Positions 49,701-61,945 of a stretch of 64,000 bases of DNA are shown here, piece by piece. Both the position numbers and the translations under genes were made by a program. This DNA is from Sipunculus nudus. Its lineage: Eukaryota > Annelida > Sipuncula > Golfingiida > Sipunculidae. The stretch covers positions 77,949,415 to 78,013,414 of the forward strand of contig CM049317.1 of NCBI GenBank assembly GCA_026874595.1. Direction: 5' to 3'. The notes beneath the pieces were generated by a model that saw nothing but the letters and a program-made list of their open reading frames with translations, ran no database searches and was not told where the DNA came from. The first letter of the stretch is position 1. The number at the start of each line of letters is the position of its first letter.

Positions 49701-52700
49701 TCGCTCGCGCAAATAGCAGCTATTTGCTACTCTAAAAAATTTAAGACTGGTTAAAATTTCTGGTAGCATCGCATTGAGAGTTAAGATTGCCGCCAGAGGG
49801 AGTGGACAAGAGACAGGACTACCACAGGGGCCCCATGAATCGCACGCGCAAATAGCAGCTATTTGCTACCCAAAAAAATTTAGGAGGGGGTAAAATTTCT
49901 GGTAGCATCGCATTGAGAGTTAAGTTTGCCGACAGGGGGAGTGGACAAGAGACAGGACTGCCACAGGGGCCCTATGAATCGCACGCGCAAATAGCAGCTA
50001 TTTGCTACCCTAAAAAATTAGGAGGGAGTAAAATAATAGTAGCAGCGCATGGAGTGTTAAGACAGCCACCAGGGGGAGTGGAGATCTCAAAGCCTGCCAC
50101 AGGGGCCCAATGAATCGCACGCGCAAATAGCAGCTATTTGCTTCCACAAAAGTTGTGAAGACTGCCGCCAGGGGGAGAAGAGATCTCAGCGGCCTGGCAG
50201 AGGGGTCACCACGAGTCGCAAGCGCAAATAGCAGCTATTTGCTACCATAAAATATGTCAAGACTGCCACCAGGGGGAGTGGACATGAGAGTGGAAAGACA
50301 GAGGGGCCCCATGAGTCGCACGCCCAAATAGCAGCTATTTGCGACCCTAAAAAATTTAGGAGGGGGTAAAAGTTCTGGTAGCATCGCATTGAGAGTTAAG
50401 TTTGCCGCCAGGGGGAGTGGACATGAGTGCGGGCAGACAGAGGGGCCCCCATGAATCGCACGCACAAATAGCAGCTATTTGCTACCCTAAAAAATTAGGA
50501 CGAGGTAAAATTTTTAGTTGCATCGCATTGAGTTTTAAGACTGCCGCCAGGGGGAGCGGACATGAGACTGGACAGACAGAGGGGCCCCCATGAGTCTCAA
50601 GCGCAAATAGCAGCTACTTGCTACCATAAAAAGTGTCAAAACTGCCGCCAGGAGGAGTGGACGCAGAGAGGGCTGCCAGAGGGTGCCCCATGAATCGCAC
50701 GCGCAAATAGCAGCTATTTGCTACCTTAAAATGTGCCAAGACTGCCGCCAGGGGGAGTGGTTATGAAAGTGGCCTGACAGGGAGGCCTCCATGAGTCGCA
50801 AGCGCAAATAGCAGCTATTTGCTACCATAAAAGTGTCAAGACTGCCGCCAGGGGGAGTAGATATCAGAGCGGGCTGCCAGAGGCCGATGGGGCCCCATGA
50901 ATCGCACGCGCAAATAGCAGCTATTTGCTACCTTAAAATGTGCCAAGACAGCCGCCAGGGGGAGTGGTTATGAGAGTGGCCTGACAGGGAGGCCCCTATG
51001 AGTCGCCCGCGCAAATAGCAGCTATTTGCTACCATAATATGTGTCAAGACTGCCGCCAGGGGGAGTAGATATCAGAGCGGGCTGCCAGAGGCCGAAGGGG
51101 CCCCATGAATCGCACGCGCAAATAGCAGCTATTTGCTAACTTAAAATGTGCCAAGACTGCCGCCAGGGGGAGTAGAAATCAGAGCGGGCTGCCAGAGGCC
51201 GGGGAGCCCCATAATTATAACGCGCAAATAGCAGCTATTTGCTACCTTTAAACGTGCCAAGACTGCCGCCAGGGGGAGTGGTTATGAGATCGGCCTGACA
51301 GAGAGGCCCCATGAGTCGCAAGCGCAAATAGCAGCTATTTGCTACCATAAAATGTGTTAAGACTGCCGCCAGGGGGAGAAGATATCAGAGCGGGCTGCCA
51401 GAGGCCGAAGGGGCCCCATGAATCACACGCGCAAATAGCAGCTATTTGCTACCTTAAAATGTGCCAAGACTGCCGCCAGGGGAGTAGAAATCAGAGCGGG
51501 CTGCCAGAGGCCGAAGTGGCCCCATGAATCGCACGCGCAAATAGCAGCTATTTGCTACCATAAAATGTGCCAAGACTGCCGCCAGGGGAAGTGGTTATGA
51601 GAGTGGCCTGACAGAGAGGCCCCCATGAGTCGCAAGCGCAAATAGCAGCTATTTGCTACCATAAAATGTGTTAAGACTGCCGCCAGGGGGAGTAGATATC
51701 AGAGCGGGCTGCCAGAGGCCGAAGGGGCCCATGAATCGCACGCGCAAATAGCAGCTATATGCTTCCTTTGAAGGTGCCAAGACTGCTGCCAGGGGGAGTG
51801 GATATGAAAGCGGCCTGACAGAGAGGCCCCCATGAGTCGCAAGGGCAAATAGCAGCAATTTGCTACCTTTAAACGTGCCAAGACTGCCGCCAGGGGGAGT
51901 GGTTATGAGATCGGCCTGACAGAGAGGCCCCCATGAGTCGCAAGCGTAAAATAGCAGCTATTTGCTACCATAAAAGTGTCAAGACTGCCGCCAGGAGGAG
52001 TAGATATCAGAGCGGGCTGCCAGAGGCCGAAGGGGCCCCACGAATCGCACGCGCAAATAGCAGCTATTTGCTACCTTTAAAGGTGCCAAGACTGCCGCCA
52101 GGGGAGTGGTTATGAGAGCGGCCTGACAGAGAGGCCCCCATGAGTTGCAAGCGCAAATAGCAGCTATTTGCTACCATAAAAGTGTCAAGACTGCCGCCAG
52201 GGGGAGTAGATATCAGAGCGGGCTGCCAGAGGCCGAAGGGGCCCCATGAATCGCACGCGCAAATAGCAGCTATTTGCTACCTTTAAAGGTGCCAAGACTG
52301 CTGCCAGGGGGAGTGGATATGAAAGCGGCCTGACAGAGAGGCCCCCATGAGTCGCAAGGGCAAATAGCAGCAATTTGCTACCTTTAAACGTGCCAAGACT
52401 GCCGCCAGGGGGAGTGGTTATGAGATCGGCCTGACAGAGAGGCCCCAATGAGTCGCAAGCGCATATAGCAGCTATTTGCTACCATAAAAGTGTCAAGACT
52501 GCCGCCAGGGGGAGTAGATATCAGAGCGGGCTGCTAGAGGCCGAAGGGGCCCATGAATAGCACGCGCAAATAGCAGATATATGCTTCCTTTAAAGGTGCC
52601 AAGACTGCCGCCAGGGGGAGTGGTTATGAGAGCGGCCTGACAGAGAGGCCCCCATGAGTCGCAAGCGCAAATAGCAGCTATTTGCTACCATAAAAGTGTC

Positions 52701-53130
52701 AAGACTGCCGCCAGGGGGAGTAGATATCAGAGCGGGCTGCCAGAGGCCGAAGGGGCGCCATGAATCGCACGCGCAAATAGCAGCTATTTGCTACCTTTAA
52801 AGGTGCCAAGACTGCCGCCAGGGGGAGTGGTTATAAGAGCGGCCTGACAGAGAGGCCCCCATAAGTTGCAAGCGCAAATAGCAGCTATTTGCTACCATAA
52901 AAGTGTCATATCTGCCGCCAAGGGGGAGTAGATATGAGAGCAGCCTGCCAGAGGGGCCTCATGCGTCGCACGCGCAAATAGCTGCTATTTGCTACCATAA
53001 AAAGTGACAAGACTGCCGCCTGGGGTAGTGGATATCAGAGCGCGCTACCAGAGGGTTCCGATGAATTGCCCGCGCAAAAAGCAGGTATTTGCTACCATAA
53101 AAAAAGTGTCAGGAATTTGCTACCATAAAA
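46780..53130. repeat. 100-140-bp satellite with hairpin and CTCF-like motif
   Basis: About 50 units. Each has a 19-bp hairpin (GCAAATAG-CAG-CTATTTGC), the block TGCCGCCAGGGGGAGTGG, and GGGGCCCC followed by ATGAATCGCACGC. From 46.9 to 50.6 kb, units of about 140 bp (with TTTAGGAGGGGGTAAAATTT and TAGCATCGCATTGAG) alternate with units of about 100 bp; from 50.6 kb nearly all are 100-107 bp. Minus-strand frames with repeated IAAICACDS/GPL are repeat products. Confidence 0.95.
50600..52920. repeat. Two-unit higher-order repeat within the satellite
   Basis: Units alternate between type A (AGTAGATATCAGAGCGGGCT, GCCAGAGGCCGAAGGGG, CGCACGCG) and type B (AGTGGTTATGAGAGCGGCCT, GACAGAGAGGCCCCC, CGCAAGCG), giving a dimer of about 206 bp with occasional A-A neighbours. 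Confidence 0.8.
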
Positions 53131-53139
53131 AGTGTCAAG

Positions 53140-53172
53140 ACTGCCGCTACGGGCAGTTTCCCGCCTATCTCC
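53140..53172 (-). repeat. Right inverted terminus
   Basis: Reads CTGCCGCTACGGGCAGTTTC then CCGCCTATCTCC; the inverse of 46641-46679. The last three bases merge with CTCCAGTAAGTG, the start of the 77-bp array. Confidence 0.75.
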
Positions 53173-56100
53173 AGTAAGTGCGTTTCACAGGTCTCCTAAC
53201 ATATCCGTATATGTGTAACCCTAACCCTTCGGGCATTGAATACTATAGAGCGTGACACTGGTGACATTTTACAAGATGTCCTTATAGTATATCCGTGAAA
53301 CGGGTTACCCTAAGCCTTCGGACATGAAATACCTCAGTAAGTGTTTGTCCCTATTAATATATGATATACCCGGGATAAGGGTTACCCTAACCATTAGGGT
53401 ATGAAATACTCCAGTCAGTGTTTCTCACTAGTGATATCTGCTCCTTCGAGCATGAAATACTCCTGTAATGTTTGTCACGATTAATATATGCTAAATCCGG
53501 GATCCGAGTTAACCTAACACTTCGGACATGAAATACTGAAGTAGGTGTTTGTCACTAATAATATATGGTATATCCTGGATACGGGTTACCCTAACCTTTC
53601 GGACATGAAATACTCCAGTAAGTGTTTGTCACTATTAATATGTGCTATATCCGGGATACGGGTTACCCTAACCTTTCGGCATGAAATACTCGAGTTAGTG
53701 TTTGTCACTATTAATATTTGCCATGTCCGGGATTCGTGTTACCCTAACACTTCGGACATGAAATACTCCAGTAAGTATTTGTCACTATTAATATATGCTA
53801 TATCCGGGAAACGGGTTACCCTAACACTTCGAGCATGAAATAATCCAGTAAGTGTTTGAGACCCTTCGGGCATGAAATACTCCAATAAGTGTTTTTCAAT
53901 AATAATATATGCTTTATCCGGGATACGAGTTTCCCTTACACTTTGTACATGAAATACTCCAATTAGTGTTTGTCACTATAAATATATGGTATATCCGGGT
54001 TAGGGATTAGGTTTACCCTTCGGGAATGAAATTTCCCATAAGTGTTTGTCACTATTGATATATGCTATATCCGGGATACGGGTTACCCTAACCCTTCGGG
54101 CATGAAATATTCCAGTAATGTTTGTCACTATTAATATATGCTATATCCGGGATACGAGTTACCCTAACCCTTCAGGTATGACTTACTCCTATAAGTTTTT
54201 GTCACTATTAAAATATGCTATATCTAGGATACGGGTTACCCTAACACTTTGAGCCTATCCGGGATATGGGTTACCCTTACCATTCTGGCATAAAATACTC
54301 CAGTAAGTGCTTATCACCACTAAAATATATATGCTATATCTGGAACACGGGTTACCCTATTTTGCATGAAATACTCCATTAGGTGTTTGTCACTTTTAAT
54401 ATATGCTACTTCCGGGATACGGTTTACCCTTATCCTTCGGGCATGATATACACCAGTAATTGTTTGTCACTTAGAAAATACGCTGTATCCGGAATACGGG
54501 TTACCCTAACCCTTCGGGCATGATATACCCCTTTAAATGTTTGTCACTATTAATAAATGCTCTATCCAGGATAAGGGTTCCTAACCCTCGGGCGTGAAAT
54601 ACTCCTGTAAGTGTTTGTCACTATTCATATATGCTATATCCAGGATAAGGGTTACCCTAACCGTTCGGGCATAAAATACCCCAGTAAGTGTTTGTCACTA
54701 TTAATATATGCTATATCCGGGATACGGGTTACCCTAATACAGTACGTGTTTGCCACTATGAATATATGGTAAAAACGGGTTACCGTAATCCTTCGGGCAT
54801 GAGATACTCCAGTAAGTGTTTGTCACTATTAATATATGCTATATCCAGGTTACGGGTTACCCTAACCCTTCGGACATGAAATACTCGAGTAAGTGTTTGT
54901 CATTATTAATATATGCTATATCCAGGATACGGGTTACCCTTACCCTTCGGGCTTGAAATAATCCAGTAGCTGTTTGTCACTATTAATATATGCTATGTCC
55001 GGGATACGGGTTACCTAACCCTTCGGGCATGAAATACTCCAGTAAGTGTTTGTCAATATTATTATATGCTATATCCAGGATACGGGTAACCCTAACCCTT
55101 CGGGCATAAAATACTCCAGTAAGTGTATGTCATTATTAATATATGCTATATCCAGGATCCGGGTTATCCTAACGCTTCGGGCATAAAACTCCAGAAAGTG
55201 TTCTTCAATAATAATATATGCTATATCCGGGGTACGGGTTACTCTAACCCTAAGGACATGAAATACTTCAGTATGTCTTAGTCACTATCAGTATATGCTT
55301 CATCCGGGAAATGAGTTACCCTTACACTTTGTACATGAAATACTCCAATAAGTGTTTGTCACTATAAATATATGGTATTTGCGTGATACGGTTTAGGTAT
55401 ACCCTCCGGGAATGAAATATTCCAGTAAGTGTTTGTCCCTTTTAATATATGCCATATCCGGGATACGGGTTACCCTAACCCTTCAGGCATGACTTACTCC
55501 TGTAAGAGTTTGTCACTATTAATATATGCTATATCCGTGATACGGGTTACCCTAGCCTTCGGGCATGAAGTATTCCAGTAATGTTTGTCACTTATAATAT
55601 ATGCAATATCCGGAAAACGGGTTACCCTAACCCTTCGGGCATGACATACAACCTTAAGTGTTTGTCACTATTAATATATGCTCTATCAAGGAGAAGGGTT
55701 CCCTATCACTCGGGCGTGAAATACTCCAGGAAGTGTTTGTCACTATTAATTTATGCTTTATCCAGGATATGGGTAACCCTAAACCTTTGGGCATAAAATA
55801 CTCCAGTAGGTGTTTGACGCCCTTAATATATGCTATATCCGGATACGGGTTACCTTAAGCCTTCGAGCATAAAATACTCCGATAAGTGTTAGTCACTATT
55901 AATATATGCTATATCCGGGATAGGGGTTACCCTAACACTTCGGACATGAAATACTCGAGTTTTTGTCACTATTAATATAATATATATCCGGGATATGGGG
56001 ATCCATAACCCTTCACGCATGAAATACCCGGATAAGTATTTGTTACATTTAATAAATGCTAATCAAAGATATGGGTTACCCTTACCATTCTGGCATAAAA

Positions 56101-59100
56101 TACTCCAGTAAGTGTTTGTCACTATTAATATATATATGCTATATCCGGGATAAGGGTGACCCTAACCTATTTTGCATGAACTACTCCAGTAGTTGTTTGT
56201 TACTATTAATATATGCTACATCCGGGATACGGAATAACCTTATCCTTCGAGCATGAAATACAACAGTAATTGTTTGTCACTATTAATATATACTTGACCG
56301 AGACACGGGTACCCTAACCCTGCAGGCATGAATACACGAGAAAGTGTTTGTCACTATTATTATATGCTATATCAGGGGTACGGGTTACCCTAACCCTTCC
56401 CGCATGAAATAATCCAGTAAGTGTTTGTCACATTTGATATTTGCTAATCCGGGATAGGTGTTACCGTAACCATTCGGACCTAAATACTCAAATAAGTGTT
56501 TGTCACATTTAATATATGCTAATCCGGGATACGGGTTACCCTAACCCTTTGGGCATGAAATACTCCAGTAAGTGTTCTTCAATAATAATATATGCTATAT
56601 CCGGGGTACGGATTACTCTAACCCTTAGGACATGAAATACTCCAGTATGTCTTTGTCACTATCAGTATATGCTTTATCCGGGATATGTGTTACCCTTACA
56701 CTTTGTACATGAAATACTCCAATTAGTGTTTGTCACTACAAATATATGGTATATCCGGGCTAGGGGTTAGGTTTACCCTTCTGGAATGAAATTTTCCATA
56801 AGTGTTTGTGACTATTAATATATGCTATATCCGGGATACGGGTTACCCTAACCCTTTGGGCATGAAATATTCCAGTAATGTTTGTCACTATTAATATATG
56901 CTATATCCGGGATACGGATTGCCCTAACCCTTCAGGTATGACTTACTCCTATAAGTGTTTGTCACTATTAAAATATGCTATATCCAGGATACGGGTTACC
57001 CTAACCTTTCGGGCATGAAATACTTCAGTAAGTGTTTGTCACTTATATATGCTATATCCGGAATACGGGTTTCTAACCCTTCGGGCATGACATACCCCTG
57101 TAAGTGTTTGTCACTATTAATATATGCTCTATCCAGGATAAGGGTTTCCGAACCCTCGGGCGTGAAATACTCCTGTAAGTGTTTGTCACTTTTCATATAT
57201 GCTATATCCAGAATACGGGTTACCCTAACCCTTCGGGCATGACATAACCCTGTAAGTGTTTGTCACTATTAATATATGCTCTATCCAGGATAAGGATTCC
57301 CGAACCCTCGGGCGTGAAATACTCCTGTAGGTGTTTGTCACTATTCATATATGCTATATCCAGGATAAGGGTTACCCTAACCCTTAGGGCATTAAATACT
57401 CCAGTAAGTGTATGTCACTATTAGTGTATGCTATATCTGAGATACGGATAACCCTAACCCTTCGTTCATGAAATACTCCAGTAAGTGTTTGTCACTTTTA
57501 ATATATGCTATATACGGGATACGGGTTACCCTAACCCTTCGGGCATGAAATACTCCAGTAAGTGTTTGTCACTCTTAATATATGGTATATGCTGGATACG
57601 GTGACACTACGCCTTCGGACATGAATTCCTCTAGTAAGTGGTTGTCACTATTAATGTATCCTATATCCGGGATACGGGTTACCCTAAAACTTCGAGCATG
57701 AAATAATCCTGTAAGTGTTTTCAATCATAATATATGCTTTACCCGGGATACGAGTTACCCTTACACATTGTACATGAAATACTCCAATTAATGTTTGTCA
57801 CTATAAATATATGGTATATCCGGGTTAGGGGTTAGGTTTACCCTTCGGGCATGAAATTTTCCATAAGTGTTTGTCACTATTAATATATGCTATATCCGGG
57901 ATACGGGTTACCCTAACCCTTTGGGCATGAAATATTCCAGTAATGTTTGTCAATATTAATATATGCTATATCCGGAATACGGGTTACCCTAACCCTTCGG
58001 GCATGACATACCCCTGTAAGTGTTTGTCACTATTAATATATGCTCTATCCAGGATAAGGGTTCCCGAACCCTCGGGCGTGAAATACTCCTGTAAGTGTTT
58101 GTCACTATTCATATATGCTATATCCAGGATAAGGGTCACCCTAACCCTTAGGGCATTAAATACCCCCGTGTTTGTCACTATTAATATATGCTATATCCGG
58201 GATACGGGTTACCCTAACCCTTCGGGCATGAAATACTCCAGTAAGTGTTCTTCAATAATAATATATGCTATATCCGGGGTACGGATTACTCTAACCCTTA
58301 GGACATGAAATACTCCAGTATGTCTTTGTCACTATCAGTATATGCTTTATCCGGGATATGTGTTACCCTTACACTTTGTACATGAAATACTCCAATTAGT
58401 GTTTGTCACTACAAATATATGGTATATCCGGGCTAGGGGTTAGGTTTACCCTTCTGGAATGAAATTTTCCATAAGTGTTTGTGACTATTAATATATGCTA
58501 TATCCGGGATACGGGTTACCCTAACCCTTTGGGCATGAAATATTCCAGTAATGTTTGTCACTATTAATATATGCTATATCCGGGATACGGATTGCCCTAA
58601 CCCTTCAGGTATGACTTACTCCTATAAGTGTTTGTCACTATTAAAATATGCTATATCCAGGATACGGGTTACCCTAACCTTTCGGGCATGAAATACTTCA
58701 GTAAGTGTTTGTCACTTATATATGCTATATCCGGAATACGGGTTTCTAACCCTTCGGGCATGACATACCCCTGTAAGTGTTTGTCACTATTAATATATGC
58801 TCTATCCAGGATAAGGGTTTCCGAACCCTCGGGCGTGAAATACTCCTGTAAGTGTTTGTCACTTTTCATATATGCTATATCCAGAATACGGGTTACCCTA
58901 ACCCTTCGGGCATGACATAACCCTGTAAGTGTTTGTCACTATTAATATATGCTCTATCCAGGATAAGGATTCCCGAACCCTCGGGCGTGAAATACTCCTG
59001 TAGGTGTTTGTCACTATTCATATATGCTATATCCAGGATAAGGGTTACCCTAACCCTTAGGGCATTAAATACTCCAGTAAGTGTATGTCACTATTAGTGT

Positions 59101-60268
59101 ATGCTATATCTGAGATACGGATAACCCTAACCCTTCGTTCATGAAATACTCCAGTAAGTGTTTGTCACTTTTAATATATGCTATATACGGGATACGGGTT
59201 ACCCTAACCCTTCGGGCATGAAATACTCCAGTAAGTGTTTGTCACTCTTAATATATGGTATATGCTGGATACGGTGACACTACGCCTTCGGACATGAATT
59301 CCTCTAGTAAGTGGTTGTCACTATTAATGTATCCTATATCCGGGATACGGGTTACCCTAAAACTTCGAGCATGAAATAATCCTGTAAGTGTTTTCAATCA
59401 TAATATATGCTTTACCCGGGATACGAGTTACCCTTACACATTGTACATGAAATACTCCAATTAATGTTTGTCACTATAAATATATGGTATATCCGGGTTA
59501 GGGGTTAGGTTTACCCTTCGGGCATGAAATTTTCCATAAGTGTTTGTCACTATTAATATATGCTATATCCGGGATACGGGTTACCCTAACCCTTTGGGCA
59601 TGAAATATTCCAGTAATGTTTGTCAATATTAATATATGCTATATCCGGAATACGGGTTACCCTAACCCTTCGGGCATGACATACCCCTGTAAGTGTTTGT
59701 CACTATTAATATATGCTCTATCCAGGATAAGGGTTCCCGAACCCTCGGGCGTGAAATACTCCTGTAAGTGTTTGTCACTATTCATATATGCTATATCCAG
59801 GATAAGGGTCACCCTAACCCTTAGGGCATTAAATACCCCCGTGTTTGTCACTATTAATATATGCTATATCCGGGATACGGGTTACCCTAACCCTTCGGGC
59901 ATGAAATACTCCAGTAAGTGTTTGCCACTATTAATATATGCTATATACGGGATACGGGTTACCCTAACCCTTCGGGCATGAAATACTCCAGTGAGTGTTT
60001 GTCACTATTAACATAAGCTTTATCCGGGATACGGTTTACCCTAACCCTTCGGGCATGAAATACTCCAGTAAGTGTTTGTCACTTATATATGCTATATCCG
60101 GAATACGGGTTTCTAACCCTTTGGGCATGAAATACTCCAGTAGGTGTTTGTCATTATTAATATATGCTATATCCGGGATACGGGTTACCCTAACCCTTCG
60201 GACATGAAATACTCCAGTAAGTGTTCTATATCCGGGAAACGGGTTACCCTAACCCTTCGGACATGAAA
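53173..60268. repeat. 77-bp satellite with telomere-like hairpin
   Basis: About 92 copies of a 77-bp unit: GGGTTACCCTAACCCTTCGG, GCATGAAATACTCCAGTAAG, TGTTTGTCACTATTAATATA, TGCTATATCCGGGATAC. Each good copy has GGGTTA-CCC-TAACCC, a perfect 6-bp stem with a 3-base loop, and CCCTAACCC on the plus strand. Copies vary more than in the neighbouring arrays. Short frames on both strands are repeat products. Confidence 0.95.
56550..59919. repeat. 1,673-bp tandem duplication within the 77-bp array
   Basis: Everything from about 56,550 to 58,246 recurs 1,673 bp further on (about 58,223 to 59,919). Irregular units are copied too (e.g. the GGTATATGCTGGATACGGTG unit at about 57583 and 59256). I saw no differences in the parts compared. 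The copies diverge after AGTAAGTGTT at 58246/59919. Confidence 0.9.
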
Positions 60269-61300
60269 TATGGTTGTTGCAAGAGGCAGTACATGCTAGG
60301 AACACCCATGTTCAATCGACATTGGGGTGATGACAGAGCAGTAGCATTGATCCAGAGCATTATAAAATGTCTCTCCTGAGAATGTTGAATGTAGCCTTAT
60401 CTTATGGTCCAAGATTTACCAATAATTTTGGTACTGACTTTGGAACATTATTAAGCACAATTTTGGTATCTAAGCTCATCTTCAATAAAAGGGATATTAA
60501 ACTAAGTGCATCACACAGGAGTCATGTTGCAAGTTGTCCTTAATGTAACACGTAGTGAACCCATCTGCAATATATTAGCCTTGTATGCATATGATTTTTG
60601 CAAAACACAAACTGTACAGAAAGATTTCTTACATCATGAATGTAATGTGTTATCTGTTGTAAATTTTCTCAATTGGATAGAGAATTGGGCATCTGTTGAC
60701 AATAATAAGCAAAAAAAATAAATAAAAATCTGTCATTAAAAAAGTGGAGTAATTAAATAAAACTATCCTAGGATCAGAAGGACACGTCAGAGAAACACTG
60801 CATTATAAGGTGTTTGTATGAGCGGCATAATATAATACCCTATTGTTGTGGATATGTGGTTAGTGTGAGGATGTAAATATAGTTTGGGGGGGGGGGGGGG
60901 GGGCAAGCCAAGAAGTAGAGCAAATAATTTTTATGGATACTGTGGCAAATGCCAAGGCAAAAACATCTTACTATTTAAAAAAAAGATGAGTTACTGCTAT
61001 ATGTGTTAGTGGAAGTGATGTAAAGAAACTTATGAATATTTTAAACCATTGTATGTGTTAATATAAATGGAGCGGGTCATGTACTGTATATATTACAGAC
61101 ATTTATATCATTGGCCCTATGAAGAAGTCAAAAACATAGCAGGGAGATTGCATATTAATTAAGTCATGATGATAATGAGTATAAAAATTGAATGAGGTCT
61201 GTATGTAAAATAAAAGTTTAAAGAAGGGGATGCGAGTTGAGTTTTTTTAGCACAATAAATATTTAGCAATTGATGAACTGCAAAAATTGTTTTTGGGCAG
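60269..61300. other. 1-kb non-repeat interruption of the 77-bp array
   Basis: Unique sequence replacing about 22 bp of one unit (left break after CATGAAATA, right resumption at TAATATACGC). It contains a short plus frame (60291-60380) reading MLGTPMFNRHWGDDRAVALI and ending at TGA, preceded by several AG steps. A second frame (60506-60721) ends in a lysine run and is followed by AATAAA-like A-rich sequence at 60710-60730. It also holds a 19-G tract at about 60885-60903. The first frame could be the last exon of a gene or a retrocopy fragment; I recognise neither product. Confidence 0.4.
60291..60380 (+). CDS. Short protein-like frame, possible exon or gene fragment
   Basis: 30-codon plus frame (opens a few codons earlier) ending LIQSIIKCLS then TGA. 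Residue mix (GTPMFNRHWGDDRAV) looks like real protein rather than repeat translation, and the region is free of the 77-bp repeat. Candidate acceptors (CAAG, GGCAG, CTAG) precede it between 60280 and 60300. No family recognised and no neighbouring exon seen. It may be a fragment carried in with the insertion. Confidence 0.2.
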
Positions 61301-61945
61301 TAATATACGCTTTATACGGTTATGGGTTACCCTAACCCTTCAGACAAGAAATAACCAATGTGTTTATCACTGTTAATATATGGTATATTACAGACAGGCT
61401 GACCCTTAATCTTCGACATAAAATACTATAGAGATATTGTTAGTAAATATTAATATATGCTGTTCAAGGATACAGGTAACCTTACCTACAGACATGAAAT
61501 ACTCCAGTCAGTGCTCCTCACTGGTGATATATGCTATATCCGGGATATAGGTTACTCAAACCCTTCTGCCATTAAATACTCCAGTAAGTGTTGTTCACTA
61601 TTAAAATGTGCTGAATCTAGGATAAGGGTTACCTGAACCCTTTATGCATGAATACTGGAGTGTTTGTCACTATTAATATATGCTAAATGCAAGATACGGG
61701 TTAACCTCCGCCTTCAAACTTGAAATACTCGAATAAGTCTTTTTAACTAATAATAAATGGTATATCTGGGATACGGTTTACCCTAACCCTTCAAATTTTA
61801 AATCACCCATCAGACTATACTCCAGGAAGTATTAATATAAGGTATATCTGGGATACGGGTTACCCTAACCCTTCAGGTGTGAATACTCCAGTAAGTCGTT
61901 GTCACTATTAATATATGCATCCAGGCTACAGGATACCTTAATATT
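61301..61945. repeat. Decayed right end of the 77-bp array
   Basis: Eight or nine diverged 77-bp units (GGGTTACCCTAACCCTTCAG at 61325 and 61858) with many indels. The array ends near 61945 in non-repeat sequence. Confidence 0.88.

Larger units (their letters stand above)
46641..53172. mobile_element. Satellite-filled element bounded by inverted termini
   Basis: The left end (46641) reads GGAGATAGGCGGGGAACTG and, 15 bases on, GTAGCGGC. The right end (53172 leftward) gives, as reverse complement, GGAGATAGGCGGGAAACTG and then GTAGCGGC. The 6.5-kb interior is a tandem array of about 50 units of 100-140 bp. No transposase frame is present. Tandem-repeat cores between inverted ends are known in non-autonomous elements of bivalves (e.g. 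pearl-type elements); I infer a similar structure without claiming the same family. TA flanks both ends, a possible target duplication. Confidence 0.65.

Noticed and set aside
46780-53130. CRISPR-like appearance (conserved palindromic core with variable spacing)
   Set aside because: The 'spacers' are themselves related to each other, units are 100-140 bp, no cas genes are present, and the context is eukaryotic.
53173-60268. Interstitial telomere
   Set aside because: CCCTAACCC occurs once per 77-bp unit and not as consecutive hexamers, so it is telomere-like only within the unit.
53173-61945. Open frames with FVTINICYIRDTGYPNPSGMKYSS-type repeats on both strands
   Set aside because: Frame translations of the 77-bp satellite, broken by indels between copies; written forms differ only by repeat variation.
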